A stretch of 64,000 nucleotides of DNA from Alistipes sp. (GCA_017935185.1 JAGBIC010000021.1:1-64000); one strand, 5' to 3'; counted from the first letter of the stretch, positions 51,490 through 62,354 are shown. Made by a program: numbers and translations. Notes: generated by a model not told the origin, from the sequence alone.

Positions 51490-52614
51490 TTAAGCCTTTA
51501 AGAATATCTTTTTGCGATACATCACAAGCAGAATTAAATAGATGATACCAACTTGTGACAGCGTTATCAATACGTTGTAATAGTCACCTAAATATTGTTC
51601 CAGACCGTAGAATAACGAGTTGGCAACACCTCTGAAATTAACAATCTGTGTGAGCATATAGGCTGCAATAGCATTCAGGCCATACACCTTTAGCCATGTT
51701 ATACCTCGGCGGTAACCCTTATAGTCGATGAAATAGTAGAATACACCCAACAATATGAATGATAAGCCCGCGGCATAGAGAGCCATCGAACTTGTCCATA
51801 TAATCTTTATTATAGGCATCCAAATACTCCAAATCATCGCTGCGGCAATCATCGCTATGCCTGTGCCGAACATCCACCATAATTTTTTCCGATCTTCCAT
51901 TGCGCTCTTGGCTATTGATCCTGCAAACATGCCGGCGAGTCCCGTAAAGCCAAATGTTAGAGAACTTAAAATCCATGTGTAGTGGTAGTGCTCGCTCCAC
52001 ACCACTACGCCATTCTCAACCGTGGCATGGTCGCGGAAACGACCTAATACACTGCGGTCTATCCACTCGGCAAGGTTGTGTTGAGGGGTGTAGTCGCCTC
52101 CTCCAAAACCGTCAATAGAGATAAACTCCATCGAAGCCCAATAGGCAAGCAGCAATACTATGGCCAATGCGATTTGAGTGCGCAGGTTGCTAAACAGATA
52201 GGCAAGTGCCGCAACGGCATAACCAACGGCTATGGCTTGCAGAGTGTTGGTATAGAGATAAATCTTGTCGGGGTTGAGGGCCAATAGATTACCTTGACAC
52301 ATCATGCCAAAAATCCAAAGCACAACCACTCGGCGAGCTATGCGCCATAGTGCAGCCTTGTAACTACCATCGGTGGTGCGATATTTAGCAAGGGCAAAGG
52401 GAATGGTTATGCCCGACATAAACATAAACAGGGGCATGATAATATCCCAAGGGGCAAAGCCCTCCCATGCAACGTGCCTGAATATCCACATGCAACTGTT
52501 TAACCACTCGCAATCAGCTGCGCTGTTTATTGAGCCAATAATAGGCCCTAGAGCCACCAAAAAGAAGAGGTCGGCACCACGCAGGGCGTCGAGAGATTCA
52601 AGTCGTTGTTTCAT
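51490..52614 (-). CDS. DUF5009 membrane protein, heparan-alpha-glucosaminide N-acetyltransferase-like
   Basis: 374 residues from ATG 52614, ten bases after the SDR stop; a longer frame upstream would run into that gene. About ten membrane helices. The start RLESLDALRGADLFFLVALGPII is the DUF5009/acyltransferase hallmark (S-L-D-A-L-R-G), with MPLFMFMSGITIPFALAKY and the HVAWEGFAPWD segment nearby. The related human enzyme acetylates a sugar across a membrane; whether this one acts on envelope sugars is inferred. Last gene of the rnhA-MBL-SDR run. Confidence 0.82.
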   Translation of the reverse strand: MKQRLESLDALRGADLFFLVALGPIIGSINSAADCEWLNSCMWIFRHVAWEGFAPWDIIMPLFMFMSGITIPFALAKYRTTDGSYKAALWRIARRVVVLWIFGMMCQGNLLALNPDKIYLYTNTLQAIAVGYAVAALAYLFSNLRTQIALAIVLLLAYWASMEFISIDGFGGGDYTPQHNLAEWIDRSVLGRFRDHATVENGVVVWSEHYHYTWILSSLTFGFTGLAGMFAGSIAKSAMEDRKKLWWMFGTGIAMIAAAMIWSIWMPIIKIIWTSSMALYAAGLSFILLGVFYYFIDYKGYRRGITWLKVYGLNAIAAYMLTQIVNFRGVANSLFYGLEQYLGDYYNVLITLSQVGIIYLILLVMYRKKIFLKA

Positions 52615-52624
52615 ATGTGGATTA

Positions 52625-53446
52625 TTATTTGAAGGGTGAATCGGGCTCTTTCGACATAACGTAGTAGAAGAGTTTGTCAACCAATCCCGGGGCGAACTTC
52701 TTTACAAAGTGTGTGGCACGACCCTCAATCTCCATCAGGCAAAGACGCTTGCGCTTTGCAATGCCACGTGCAACGATGTGTGCTACTTCGGTGGCGGTCA
52801 TCATCTTGCCCTCCTCACGAGGAGTTGAACCCTGCTGTGAGCCGTCGGCGGTAAGAGCCGAGAAACGTACGTTTGAGGCGGTAAATCCGGGGCATGCAAC
52901 CATTACATGCAGACCCTTCTTGAGGTTTTCCACGCGAATTGTTTCGAGGAATCCTGTCATAGCAAATTTCGATGCCGAGTATCCCGTGCGCCCGGGCAAG
53001 CCGTGAATACCTGCTACCGACGAAATTCCCACCAAAGAACCCTTCGATTGCTGAAGGTAGGGCAGTGCATATTTTGTGCAGTATACAGTACCCCAGAAAT
53101 TGACATCCATCAGACGATGCAGTACGCTCAAATCCAAATCGTCGAAGAGTGCGCGCATCGAAATGCCTGCGTTGCATATCATTACATCAATACCGCCGAA
53201 AGCCTCAATAGCGGTGTCGATCAGTCGTTTGCAATCCTCCTGCTTGGTTACATCGGTGGCGGCCCATGCTGCCTGCCCCCCGTTTGACTTAATCTCATTG
53301 CATAGAGCCTCAAGTTTGTCGGCCTGACGTGCTCCGAGCACAACCTTTGCACCCATGGCGGCATATTCGCGAGCCATGGCCTCGCCAATACCCGATGATG
53401 CGCCTGTGATGACAACTACTTTGCCGTTAAGTTTGTTTTTGCTCAT
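52625..53446 (-). CDS. Short-chain dehydrogenase/reductase
   Basis: 273 residues, classical SDR. The Rossmann motif TGASSGIG lies at 14-21, NAG at 92-94, the catalytic Ser S143 region ISSVAGIHG, and Y156-x3-K160 in GYSASK. It reduces or oxidises an alcohol/carbonyl with NAD(P)H; substrate unknown. The C-terminal half lacks recognisable substrate motifs. It follows the MBL-fold gene after 13 bases. Confidence 0.88.
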   Translation of the reverse strand: MSKNKLNGKVVVITGASSGIGEAMAREYAAMGAKVVLGARQADKLEALCNEIKSNGGQAAWAATDVTKQEDCKRLIDTAIEAFGGIDVMICNAGISMRALFDDLDLSVLHRLMDVNFWGTVYCTKYALPYLQQSKGSLVGISSVAGIHGLPGRTGYSASKFAMTGFLETIRVENLKKGLHVMVACPGFTASNVRFSALTADGSQQGSTPREEGKMMTATEVAHIVARGIAKRKRLCLMEIEGRATHFVKKFAPGLVDKLFYYVMSKEPDSPFK

Positions 53447-53459
53447 ATTTCTATTTTTG

Positions 53460-54242
53460 TTAGTCGTTAATCTCTATCTCTAATTTGTCGTAAGCCAACT
53501 CTATCCCTTTGGGTAGTCGCTCTGGGGATGTGGCGTGTAGTCCAATCTCGTGTGATAGGTGTGTCAGGTATGCCTTGCGAGGCTTGATATGCGCTATTAG
53601 TTCGGCCGCCTCGGCAACGCTGAAGTGTGAGTCGTGGGGTTTGAAGCGCAATGCATTTACAACCAAGGTGTCTACACCCATAAGTTTGTCGATTTCGCTC
53701 TGTTCTATTTTCTTGAAATCGGTCAGATAGGCCAATTTTCCTATACGATAACCCGTAACCTCAAAACGGTCGGAGTGATGACCGCGTATGGGGATAATCT
53801 CTATATCGTTTATCTTGAACGGGCTGCTGTGGTATATTTCGTGTAGTCTGATTTCTGGCACACCACGATATTTGTTCTCGGCGAAGGCATAGCAGAAATC
53901 CCTGCGCACGCACTCTATTGTGCGTTTTGTGGCGTAGATGTCGGTGGGACGGATTGTGGGGTAGTCTACAAAATTGAATGCTCTCACGTCGTCTATTCCG
54001 CCTGTATGGTCTTTGTGCTCATGGGTGAGCAGTATGGCGGATATCGTCCTCACGCCCGTTCTCAACATTTGATATCTGAAATCGGGCCCTGCGTCGATTA
54101 TGATGCGGGTATCACCAACCTCTATCATTGCAGAGGTGCGCAGTCGCTTATCTCTCTTGTCGGCGGATAGACACACTTCGCAACGGCACCCGATTACGGG
54201 TACCCCCTGTGATGTTCCTGTGCCCAAGAAAGTGAGTTTCAT
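53460..54242 (-). CDS. MBL-fold metal-dependent hydrolase, PhnP-like
   Basis: 260 residues. The metal-binding motif is LLTHEHKDHTGG (H74, H76, D78, H79), followed by further metal ligands including IRGHHSDRFEVTGY and LTHLSHEIG. The N-terminal GTGTSQGVPVIGCRCEVC with C19, C21 and C24 is seen in PhnP-type phosphodiesterases, where such cysteines bind an extra zinc. It may hydrolyse a cyclic phosphodiester; no phosphonate genes are nearby to support the PhnP pathway. It follows rnhA by 20 bases. Confidence 0.85.
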   Translation of the reverse strand: MKLTFLGTGTSQGVPVIGCRCEVCLSADKRDKRLRTSAMIEVGDTRIIIDAGPDFRYQMLRTGVRTISAILLTHEHKDHTGGIDDVRAFNFVDYPTIRPTDIYATKRTIECVRRDFCYAFAENKYRGVPEIRLHEIYHSSPFKINDIEIIPIRGHHSDRFEVTGYRIGKLAYLTDFKKIEQSEIDKLMGVDTLVVNALRFKPHDSHFSVAEAAELIAHIKPRKAYLTHLSHEIGLHATSPERLPKGIELAYDKLEIEIND

Positions 54243-54262
54243 GACTGTGTGGATTAGTTGTG

Positions 54263-54718
54263 CTATTCGGGTGCGTAGCCGGTGTCTTCCAACAGGTTGC
54301 CGCTGTTTGCCGCTGCTACGGCCAATTCGTCACAGCGGTTGTTTTCGACGGTTGAGGCATGGCCTTTCACCCATACAAAATGCACGTGGTGGCGGCGGTA
54401 TACTCGCAAAAAGCGCATCCAAAGGTCGGGGTTCTTCTTCTTTGCAAACCCTTTCTTCTCCCAGCCGAACACCCAATGCTGATTGATGGCATCAATAACA
54501 TATTTCGAGTCGGAATAGAGCGTGACATCAGTGCCATCGAATTTTAATGCTTCGAGAGCAACACATACTGCCATAAGCTCCATGCGGTTGTTGGTGGTCA
54601 GCCTATATCCCTGCGAGAGCTCCTTGCGGTGTGGCCCCGAGATAAGTACAACGCCATAGCCACCACGCCCGGGGTTTCCTTGTGCAGCTCCGTCGGTATA
54701 TATGGTTACGTTAGCCAT
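54263..54718 (-). CDS. rnhA: Ribonuclease HI
   Basis: 151 residues. It cleaves RNA in RNA-DNA hybrids. The active-site pattern is visible: YTDGAAQGNPGRGGYGVV (first Asp), NRMELMAVCVALEAL (Glu), and YSDSKYVIDAI (second Asp). Handle region GWEKKGFAKKKNPDLW and the HVHFVWVKGHASTVENNRCDELA end are typical. Full length. First gene of a run of four minus-strand genes, downstream of valS after a hairpin terminator. Confidence 0.95.
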   Translation of the reverse strand: MANVTIYTDGAAQGNPGRGGYGVVLISGPHRKELSQGYRLTTNNRMELMAVCVALEALKFDGTDVTLYSDSKYVIDAINQHWVFGWEKKGFAKKKNPDLWMRFLRVYRRHHVHFVWVKGHASTVENNRCDELAVAAANSGNLLEDTGYAPE

Positions 54719-54731
54719 TATAAAGAAAAAT

Positions 54732-54776
54732 ACACCGTACCAGCGGCATGATAATGCGCCGCTAGGTACGATGTGT
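54732..54776 (-). terminator. Terminator of valS
   Basis: An imperfect stem (ACACCGTACCAGCGGC at 54732-54747 against 54758-54776, two bulges), followed on the minus strand by a T-rich ATTTTTCTTT. Confidence 0.7.
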
Positions 54777-54783
54777 TTACTAC

Positions 54784-57408
54784 TTATTTTAATGCATCAA
54801 GGCGCTCCTTAATAGCAGTGATTTTAGCCTCGGCATCCGCCTTCTTTGCGTATTCGTTGGCTACAACCTTCTCGGGTGCAGAGTTTACAAATCGCTCGTT
54901 AGAGAGTTTTTTCATTACGCTGGCCAAGAATCCCTCAAGGTAGGTGAGTTCGTCGGTGAGCTTTTTAGTTTCGGCCTCGATATCGATATTGTCGCCCATC
55001 GGCACAAAATATTGTGTGGTCTTGACGATAAATGCGTCGGCGGTGGGATCTTTCTCTGTGATAGCCTTAATCTGGCTCAAATTACACATCTTCTCGATGA
55101 CAGCGGCCATCTCGGCGGGATAGTTCTCGTCGGCGATATAGCAGAGCTCAAGAGCCTGCTTTTGAGGAATGTTCTTCTGCTTGCGGATGTTTCGTATGCC
55201 TGTAATAGCCTCTTTAACCAACTCGAAGCGGCGAAGCAACTCCTCGTTGACAGCCTCGGCTGTGGGCTTGTGAGCATACATGATTGATTCTCCTACGCTG
55301 CGAGGAGCGAGATCCTGCCAAATCTCCTCAGTGACAAACGGCATGAAGGGGTGAATCAAGCGCATCAATAAATCGAAGAAGTGGCGGGTGGCCTCGATTG
55401 TCGCCTTGTCGGCGGGCTGCTGGTAGGCGGGTTTTACTATCTCGAGATACCAGCCGCTGAACTCATCCCAGAAGAGTTTGTATATGCGCATGAAGGCCTC
55501 AGAAATGCGGTACGAAGCAAACAGCTCGTCAATTTCGGCCACGGCTCTTGAAAGGGTGTTGTTAAACCAGTCGATAGCTATCTTGCAGCTTGCGCTCTGC
55601 TCGAGATTCTCATCAACACTCCAACCGCAGATTAGTCGGTAGGCGTTCCATATCTTGTTGCCGAAGTTTCGACCCTGCTCACAGAGTGCCTCGTCGAACA
55701 TAACATCGTTACCGGCTGATGACGATAACATCATGGCTACACGCATGCCGTCGGCACCATATTTTGCAATCAGGTCAAGCGGGTCGGGCGAGTTGCCGAG
55801 CTGCTTCGACATCTTGCGACCCAATTTGTCGCGCACGATACCTGTGAAATATACGTTGCGGAATGGCATCTGACCACGATACTCGTAGCCGGCCATAATC
55901 ATACGGGCCACCCAGAAGAAGATGATATCGGGGCCTGTGATAAGGTCGCATGTGGGGTAGTAGTAGTTTATCTGCTCGTTGTCGGGATTGCGGATGCCGT
56001 CAAAAACAGAGATGGGCCACAGCCATGAGCTGAACCATGTGTCGAGAACATCCTCATCTTGCTTAAGGTCGCTGAGTTGCAACGATGCATCGCCCGACTT
56101 TGCCCGAGCTTTCTCAAGAGCCTGCTCGGCTGTCTCGGCAATAACATAGCCACCCTGCGGGAGGTAATATGCCGGAATACGCTGACCCCACCACAATTGG
56201 CGAGAGATACACCAATCCTTGATATTCTCCATCCAGTGGCGATATGTGTTCTTATATTTTGCAGGGATGAATTTGATGGTATCCTCCATTACAGCTTTTG
56301 TTGCGGGCTCGGCAATCTCCTTCATAGAGAGGAACCACTGCATCGAGAGTTTGGGCTCGATGGCTACACCTGTACGCTCCGAGTAGCCCACGTTGTTGGT
56401 GTAGGCCTCTACCTTCTCCATCAAACCGGCGGCCTGCAAATCACCCTCTATGACCTTGCGGCACTCGAAACGGTCCATGCCCACATACATGCCGACCTTG
56501 TCGTTGATAGTACCGTCATCGTTGAAGATGTCGATGGTCTCGAGCGAATACTTATCACCCAACATGTAGTCATTAACGTCGTGGGCAGGGGTTACCTTCA
56601 AGGCACCTGTACCAAACTCTATGTCAACATACTCGTCGCGAATGATAGGGATTGAACGGCCAACAAGCGGTACAATCACGCGAGCCCCCTCGGGGATATC
56701 CTTATAACGCTCGTCGTTGGGGTTTAGGCATACGGCAGTATCGCCAAGAATTGTCTCGGGACGGGTGGTCGCAACAACCAAATATTTGTCTGTACCCTCC
56801 ACCATATAGCGCAGGTAGTAGAGCTTGCCCTGCGACTCTTTGTAGATTACCTCCTCATCTGAAAGGGCTGTTTTCGCTGATGGATCCCAGTTTACCATAC
56901 GTACACCGCGGTAAATCTTGCCCTTCTCGTAGAGGTCGCAGAATACTTTGATTACACTCTCTGTGCGAGGCTCATCCATGGTGAAGCAGGTGCGATCCCA
57001 ATCGCATGATGCGCCCAATTTGCGCAGCTGCTTGAGGATGATACCTCCGTGTTTCTCTTTCCATTCCCATGCGTGGGCAAGGAACTCCTCGCGGGTGAGG
57101 TTGGCCTTGTCGATACCCTCGGCTTTGAGTTTTGCAACAACTTTGGCCTCGGTGGCGATAGATGCGTGGTCTGTACCCGGTACCCAGCAGGCGTTTTTGC
57201 CCTCCTGGCGGGCACGACGCATCAAAACATCCTGTAAGGTGTTGTTTAGCATGTGACCCATGTGCAACATTCCTGTTACATTGGGGGGCGGAATAACTAT
57301 TGTGTAGGGCTCGCGAGCGTCAGGCTCCGAGTGAAAAAGTTTGTTGTCAATCCAATACTCATACCACTTCGATTCAATCTCTTGTGGGGTGTACTTGTCT
57401 GCTACCAT
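54784..57408 (-). CDS. valS: Valyl-tRNA synthetase
   Basis: 874 residues from ATG 57408, which gives the usual N-terminus [18 protein letters not shown]. Class Ia signatures: HMGHM at residues 49-53 (HIGH) and KMSKQ at 532-536 (KMSKS). The CP1 editing domain lies between, and the anticodon-binding domain and C-terminal coiled coil (last 65 residues, [22 protein letters not shown]) follow. It charges tRNA-Val, whose UAC gene is at 1-62 of this window. Preceded by a -7 box at 57478-57485. Confidence 0.97.
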   Translation of the reverse strand: MVADKYTPQEIESKWYEYWIDNKLFHSEPDAREPYTIVIPPPNVTGMLHMGHMLNNTLQDVLMRRARQEGKNACWVPGTDHASIATEAKVVAKLKAEGIDKANLTREEFLAHAWEWKEKHGGIILKQLRKLGASCDWDRTCFTMDEPRTESVIKVFCDLYEKGKIYRGVRMVNWDPSAKTALSDEEVIYKESQGKLYYLRYMVEGTDKYLVVATTRPETILGDTAVCLNPNDERYKDIPEGARVIVPLVGRSIPIIRDEYVDIEFGTGALKVTPAHDVNDYMLGDKYSLETIDIFNDDGTINDKVGMYVGMDRFECRKVIEGDLQAAGLMEKVEAYTNNVGYSERTGVAIEPKLSMQWFLSMKEIAEPATKAVMEDTIKFIPAKYKNTYRHWMENIKDWCISRQLWWGQRIPAYYLPQGGYVIAETAEQALEKARAKSGDASLQLSDLKQDEDVLDTWFSSWLWPISVFDGIRNPDNEQINYYYPTCDLITGPDIIFFWVARMIMAGYEYRGQMPFRNVYFTGIVRDKLGRKMSKQLGNSPDPLDLIAKYGADGMRVAMMLSSSAGNDVMFDEALCEQGRNFGNKIWNAYRLICGWSVDENLEQSASCKIAIDWFNNTLSRAVAEIDELFASYRISEAFMRIYKLFWDEFSGWYLEIVKPAYQQPADKATIEATRHFFDLLMRLIHPFMPFVTEEIWQDLAPRSVGESIMYAHKPTAEAVNEELLRRFELVKEAITGIRNIRKQKNIPQKQALELCYIADENYPAEMAAVIEKMCNLSQIKAITEKDPTADAFIVKTTQYFVPMGDNIDIEAETKKLTDELTYLEGFLASVMKKLSNERFVNSAPEKVVANEYAKKADAEAKITAIKERLDALK

Positions 57409-57477
57409 AATATCATTTTGTTTGTTAATTCTGCTTTCGCATGTGCCCATGCGCGCGACGTGTGCGCATAGATTTTG

Positions 57478-57485
57478 CAAATATA
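57478..57485 (-). promoter_or_regulatory. Putative -7 box of valS, TATATTTG (minus strand)
   Basis: TAnnTTTG 69 bases before the valS start. Further upstream is the terminator of the next gene. Confidence 0.5.
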
Positions 57486-57536
57486 CAAAGAAAACGTTAA
57501 TTATATCCCTTTACGGCTGTATTGTTTGGCATAAAA

Positions 57537-57566
57537 CAAAAAAAAACCTGCCTCGAAAGACAGGTC
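57537..57566 (-). terminator. Terminator of the antiporter gene
   Basis: On the minus strand ACCTGTC pairs with GGCAGGT around TTTCGA (one G-T pair), followed by nine T. Confidence 0.85.
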
Positions 57567-57585
57567 TTGTGGCTGTTTCTTGCTC

Positions 57586-58887
57586 TTATAGGAAAATCAA
57601 TTGTGTGATTATGTATACCGGCAAGAGGATAATGAGCGAGAATCTGGTCATGTAGCCAAAGAAACTTGGCATTTTGATTCCGCTCTGCTCTGCAATGGCC
57701 TTGACCATAAAGTTGGGACCATTGCCGATGTAGGTCATTGCACCGAAGAATACCGAGCCGAGGGCTATGGCCTTCAAGAGGATTTCGGGGATGCCTGCTA
57801 TTAAAGTGCTACTCGCTACTGAAGGTAGGCCTAAAGCTACGGTGTGGAAGGCTACCGCCGTGGGTGAATTGTCGAGGAATGCCGACAATGAACCTGCTCC
57901 ATAATAGAATTGCCATGGAGCCTGAATACCGAGGCTGGCAGCGTTGTTGTTTAGGTAAATGAGTGCCGGAGTCATGGTGGCAAAAATTCCAATGAACACC
58001 ACGCCAACTTCGACGATAGGCTCCCATGAGAACTTGTTTTCTGTGCGGACGTTATTCTTTGTGGTAATCAATGACATTGCCACGATTATAAGAAGTGCCA
58101 CTTCACGTAGGTAACGCATGTAAATCGGTGCATGATGGTCGCCCATTGAAGGGAAATATTGCGGGTTAAGGAACGATACCGCAAGTATAATTCCGAGCAG
58201 GTAGATGACGTTGATTTTGCCGCTGATCGCAATCTTCTTTTTTTCGTGAACATCGGCCATGATAGCTTCGGTCGGCTCTTTGCGATAGTATATAAAACGA
58301 TCGGCAATGTAGTAGATCGAAAGAAGTACCACTCCTACAAAAATCCACTCCGGCAGAAGTGTCATAAACCATGTAAATTCTGCTCCGCGCAGATAGAGCA
58401 AAAAGAGTGGGGGATCACCCAGTGGGGTTAAAATACCACCGCAGTTGGCAACAAGTGCTATGAAGAACAGGATGGTGTGCATCTTGTATTTGCGCTGTTG
58501 GTTAACCTCGATGAGTAGGCGAATCATAAGCATGGCAGCGCCGGTGGTGCCGATAAACGAGGCGAGTATGTAGCCTATGCTCATTATTATCAGGTTATTT
58601 CTCGGTCGCGCTTGAATGTCGCCTTGAATACGAATACCGCCTGTTACGACAAATAATGCACCGAGCAAAATAATGAAAGGAACGTAGTCGAAAAGCATTT
58701 GGTGCTGAAGGTTGCTTCCCATGCCGTTTAGGATTAGGTAGATTGACGCAGGGATTGCCAAACCTATGGCTACATAAAATTTGTGTAGATTGCTTTCCCA
58801 CCACTTTTCGGCGATAAGTGGCATGATAGCAATACTTAACAACATTAGGGCGAATGGTATAAGCGCCCATAATTCAATCTGTTGCAT
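57586..58887 (-). CDS. Sodium:proton antiporter, NhaD/CitMHS_2 type
   Basis: 433 residues, about 11-12 membrane helices. The family motif region includes FIGTTGAAMLMIRLLIEVN, ANCGGILTPLGDPPLFLLYLRGAEF and, near the end, LDNSPTAVAF and MTYIGNGPNFMVKAIAEQSG, the paired re-entrant segments of ion transporters. It probably exchanges Na+ for H+; citrate or other carboxylates are alternatives in the superfamily. Single gene, followed by a terminator. Confidence 0.85.
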   Translation of the reverse strand: MQQIELWALIPFALMLLSIAIMPLIAEKWWESNLHKFYVAIGLAIPASIYLILNGMGSNLQHQMLFDYVPFIILLGALFVVTGGIRIQGDIQARPRNNLIIMSIGYILASFIGTTGAAMLMIRLLIEVNQQRKYKMHTILFFIALVANCGGILTPLGDPPLFLLYLRGAEFTWFMTLLPEWIFVGVVLLSIYYIADRFIYYRKEPTEAIMADVHEKKKIAISGKINVIYLLGIILAVSFLNPQYFPSMGDHHAPIYMRYLREVALLIIVAMSLITTKNNVRTENKFSWEPIVEVGVVFIGIFATMTPALIYLNNNAASLGIQAPWQFYYGAGSLSAFLDNSPTAVAFHTVALGLPSVASSTLIAGIPEILLKAIALGSVFFGAMTYIGNGPNFMVKAIAEQSGIKMPSFFGYMTRFSLIILLPVYIITQLIFL

Positions 58888-59131
58888 AGCTATTGTTGTA
58901 ATTTTGATTGTCGCGAAGATAATAAAAAAAATTTAATTATTCATTTTTTGGAATGGTTTGATGGTTTTATTTTCTTTATTGTTGCCAATCTTTTTTATGG
59001 TCGATAGTTCTTGGCTTTATTTTCGATAATAATACTGATATTTTGAATGTTATTCAGTTTGTATAGCTATGAGGATGAAAAGTTTTTTTAATAAACTATT
59101 AAAAGATATATGTAGAATTGTTAATTTTTAT

Positions 59132-59139
59132 TATTTTTG
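59132..59139 (+). promoter_or_regulatory. Putative -7 box of lon, TATTTTTG
   Basis: TAnnTTTG 21 bases before the ATG at 59161. The 58888-59131 stretch is A/T-rich with no other clear signal. Confidence 0.5.
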
Positions 59140-59160
59140 CAATTGTGAAAAAGTGTGAAT

Positions 59161-61581
59161 ATGAGTAAAAAGAAAAATATAGATTTGAATGAGTTGGATG
59201 CCATGCCGGAATTGTTGGATGGCAGACATCAAGTTGTGCCTATAATAACGAGTGGCGATGATATTGTTGAGGAGGTGAATGTCCCCGAATCATTGCCTAT
59301 CCTTTCATTGAGAAGTTCGGTGCTTTTCCCCGGTGCTATTACCCCTATCACCGTTGGACGCGAAAAGAGCATAAAGCTGGTGCGTGACGTAAATGCCGTG
59401 GGAGGCCTTTTGGGTGCAGTCTTGCAGCGCGATAGCGAGGTCGAGGTGCCCAAGCCCGACAATATGTATAAGGTTGGAACTGCTGCCCGCATCATTAAGA
59501 TTCTTGAAATGCCCAATGGCAACCTTACGGTAATTTTGAGCGGTCTTGAAAAAATCGAGGTGGGCGAATATCTGCAATCAGAGCCTTATTTGAAAGCTAC
59601 CGTTCGTACCATCAGAGACTCGCAACCCGATGAGGGTAATGTGGAGTTTATGGCTTTGGTTGATTCGGTGCGCGAGGTGGCTTTGAGCATAATCAATATC
59701 TCACCTTCCATGCCCAAAGAGGCGGTTTTTGCCCTTAAAAATATCGATTCACAGCGCGGTCTGATAAACTTCGTCTGCTCGAACATGGATTTCACCGATG
59801 AGGATCGTCAGGCTCTGCTGGAGGCCCCCGGATTGTTGGCTCGTGCCCGCAAATTGTTGGAGATTTTGGTTCGTGAGCAGCAACTTGCCGAGCTTAAAAA
59901 TGAGATTCAGGAGAAGGTTAAGCGCGAGATAGACAAGCAGCAACGTGATTATTATCTTCAGCAGCAGATGCGCACTATTCAGGATGAATTGGGCGATAAC
60001 TCCGATGCCGAGGTAGATCAGATGCGCGAGAAGGCCAAGGGCAAAAATTGGACCGATGAGGTGGGCGAACTTTTTGAGAAGGAGTTGCAAAAGGTTGAGC
60101 GTCTAAATCCCGCTGTGGCAGAGTATTCTGTTCAGATGACCTATCTGCAATTGATGTTGGAGTTGCCGTGGAATGATGTTACCACCGATAATCTTGATTT
60201 GGAGTGTGCCAGAAAGCAGCTCGATGACGACCACTTCGGTTTGGAGGAGGTTAAAGACCGTATTTTGGAGCACCTTGCCGTCATTAAGCTCAAAGGAGAT
60301 TTGAAGTCGCCTATACTTTGTTTGTATGGCCCTCCGGGAGTGGGTAAAACCTCTCTTGGTCGTTCTGTTGCTACTGCATTGGGTCGCAAGTTCGGTCGTA
60401 TTTCGTTGGGCGGTTTGCACGACGAGAGCGAAATTCGCGGTCATCGCCGTACCTATATCGGAGCTATGCCGGGCAGAATAATTCAGACCATCAAGCGTTG
60501 TGGATCGTCAAATCCTGTGATTATACTTGATGAGGTCGATAAGATTACCGTAAGCAATCATGGTGATCCTTCGAGTGCATTGCTTGAGGTGCTGGATCCC
60601 GAGCAGAATACCACTTTCCACGATAATTATCTCGATACCGAGTATGATTTGTCGAAGGTGCTGTTTATTGCAACAGCTAACGATATAAATGCTATCAATC
60701 CCGCATTGCGTGATCGTATGGAGATGATAAATATCCCGGGATATATTCTCGAGGATAAGGTGTGTATCGCATCCGACCACCTGCTTAAGAAGCAGTGTGA
60801 GGCTCACGGTCTGAAAGAGGGTGATTTGGTTCTGTCTAAATCTATTCTGGAGAAGATTATTGCCGATTACACCCGTGAATCAGGTGTGCGTTCTTTGGAT
60901 AAGCATATCGCCAAGCTGGCTCGTGCCCGTGCGAAGAATATAGCATTTGAAGAGCCGTTTGCGCCGGAGCTCACCACCGAAGAGATGGAAAAAATTCTCG
61001 GAAAGCCGAAGTTCCGCAATGATGAGTATGAGATTGCAGGAATGATAGGTGTTGTAACCGGTCTTGCGTGGACCCCTGTGGGTGGCGATATCCTATATAT
61101 CGAGTCGGTGCTTACTCCAGGCAAGGGGGCTCTTAACCTTACGGGCAATTTGGGCGATGTGATGAAGGAGTCGGCCACAATATCATATGAATGGGTGCAG
61201 GCTCACCATGCGGAATTGGGTATCGATGCCGAAAAATTTGAGAAGAACAATATCAATGTCCATGTCCCCGAGGGAGCGATTCCGAAGGATGGCCCTTCGG
61301 CGGGTATTACCATGGTGACCTCCATTGTCTCAACCTTCACGGGTCGTGAAGTGAAAGAGCGAATAGCCATGACGGGCGAGATGACCTTGCGTGGTAGGGT
61401 TATGCCCGTGGGCGGTATCAAGGAGAAGATATTGGCTGCGAAGCGTGCGGGCATCGTTGAGCTCATTATGTGTGAGGATAATCGCAAGGATGTTGAGGAG
61501 ATTAAGGCCGAGTATGTTGAGGGCCTGAAGTTCAATTATGTGAAACGCATTGAGGAGGTTTTAGCCTTGGCTCTTAAATAG
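59161..61581 (+). CDS. lon: ATP-dependent protease Lon
   Basis: 806 residues from ATG 59161; an in-frame GTG two codons earlier is less likely. The N-terminal substrate-binding LON domain (about 45-240, LPILSLRSSVLFPGAITPI) precedes the AAA+ domain with Walker A GPPGVGKT (390-397) and Walker B VIILDEVDK. The C-terminal protease domain has catalytic S713 in PKDGPSAGIT and K756 in GGIKEKI. It degrades damaged and regulatory proteins. kdsB follows after five bases, an apparently shared transcript. Confidence 0.97.
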   Translation: MSKKKNIDLNELDAMPELLDGRHQVVPIITSGDDIVEEVNVPESLPILSLRSSVLFPGAITPITVGREKSIKLVRDVNAVGGLLGAVLQRDSEVEVPKPDNMYKVGTAARIIKILEMPNGNLTVILSGLEKIEVGEYLQSEPYLKATVRTIRDSQPDEGNVEFMALVDSVREVALSIINISPSMPKEAVFALKNIDSQRGLINFVCSNMDFTDEDRQALLEAPGLLARARKLLEILVREQQLAELKNEIQEKVKREIDKQQRDYYLQQQMRTIQDELGDNSDAEVDQMREKAKGKNWTDEVGELFEKELQKVERLNPAVAEYSVQMTYLQLMLELPWNDVTTDNLDLECARKQLDDDHFGLEEVKDRILEHLAVIKLKGDLKSPILCLYGPPGVGKTSLGRSVATALGRKFGRISLGGLHDESEIRGHRRTYIGAMPGRIIQTIKRCGSSNPVIILDEVDKITVSNHGDPSSALLEVLDPEQNTTFHDNYLDTEYDLSKVLFIATANDINAINPALRDRMEMINIPGYILEDKVCIASDHLLKKQCEAHGLKEGDLVLSKSILEKIIADYTRESGVRSLDKHIAKLARARAKNIAFEEPFAPELTTEEMEKILGKPKFRNDEYEIAGMIGVVTGLAWTPVGGDILYIESVLTPGKGALNLTGNLGDVMKESATISYEWVQAHHAELGIDAEKFEKNNINVHVPEGAIPKDGPSAGITMVTSIVSTFTGREVKERIAMTGEMTLRGRVMPVGGIKEKILAAKRAGIVELIMCEDNRKDVEEIKAEYVEGLKFNYVKRIEEVLALALK

Positions 61582-61586
61582 TTTTT

Positions 61587-62354
61587 ATGGATAAGACGCT
61601 TAAATTTGTTGCTTTGATTCCTGCGCGCTATGCCTCTACCCGTTTTCCGGGCAAGCCGTTGGCTGTGTTGGGTGGTAAACCTGTAATCGAGCGTGTATAC
61701 GAGCAGGTTGCGTCGGTTATACCAACTGTTGCAGTGGCAACCGATGATGAGCGTATTGCTTCTGCTGTCGAGGGTTTTGGCGGACGAGCGATAATGACCT
61801 CTCCCAACCATAAGAGTGGAACAGATCGTTGTTATGAGGCCTACACCAAACTTGGCGAGGAGTATGATGTGGTTATCAATGTTCAGGGTGATGAGCCATT
61901 TATCGCTGCTTCGCAGCTAAGCTCGATAATGTCGTGTTTTGATGACCCGAAAGTGGATATAGCCACATTGGTAAAGCCCTTTGCCGAGCAGGATGGTCTT
62001 GCTGCGCTTGAGAATCCCAACTCTCCGAAGGTAGTGCTTGACAAAGAGTCGAGGGCGATATATTTTTCACGTTCGGTGATACCTTATCTGCGTGGTGTGG
62101 AGCGTTCGGAGTGGCTTTCAAAGCATACCTTCTATAAACATATAGGTATGTATGCCTTCCGCAGCGATGCTTTGCGTCAGATTACAGCATTGCCGCAATC
62201 GCCGCTGGAGTTGGCCGAGTCGCTTGAACAGTTGCGTTGGTTGGAGAATGGATATAAAATTGGTGTAGGCATAACCAATATCGAGACTGTCGGAATAGAT
62301 ACCCCCGAGGATTTGGAGCGTGCCGAGAGATTTTTGATTGAGAAGAATAAATAA
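61587..62354 (+). CDS. kdsB: 3-deoxy-manno-octulosonate cytidylyltransferase
   Basis: 255 residues. It activates Kdo with CTP to CMP-Kdo for lipopolysaccharide inner core synthesis. N-terminal LIPARYASTRFPGKPLAVLGG is the nucleotide-binding signature, followed by VQGDEPFI and SRSVIPYLRG. Length is normal. It lies five bases after lon and ten before kdsA; kdsD follows. Confidence 0.96.
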   Translation: MDKTLKFVALIPARYASTRFPGKPLAVLGGKPVIERVYEQVASVIPTVAVATDDERIASAVEGFGGRAIMTSPNHKSGTDRCYEAYTKLGEEYDVVINVQGDEPFIAASQLSSIMSCFDDPKVDIATLVKPFAEQDGLAALENPNSPKVVLDKESRAIYFSRSVIPYLRGVERSEWLSKHTFYKHIGMYAFRSDALRQITALPQSPLELAESLEQLRWLENGYKIGVGITNIETVGIDTPEDLERAERFLIEKNK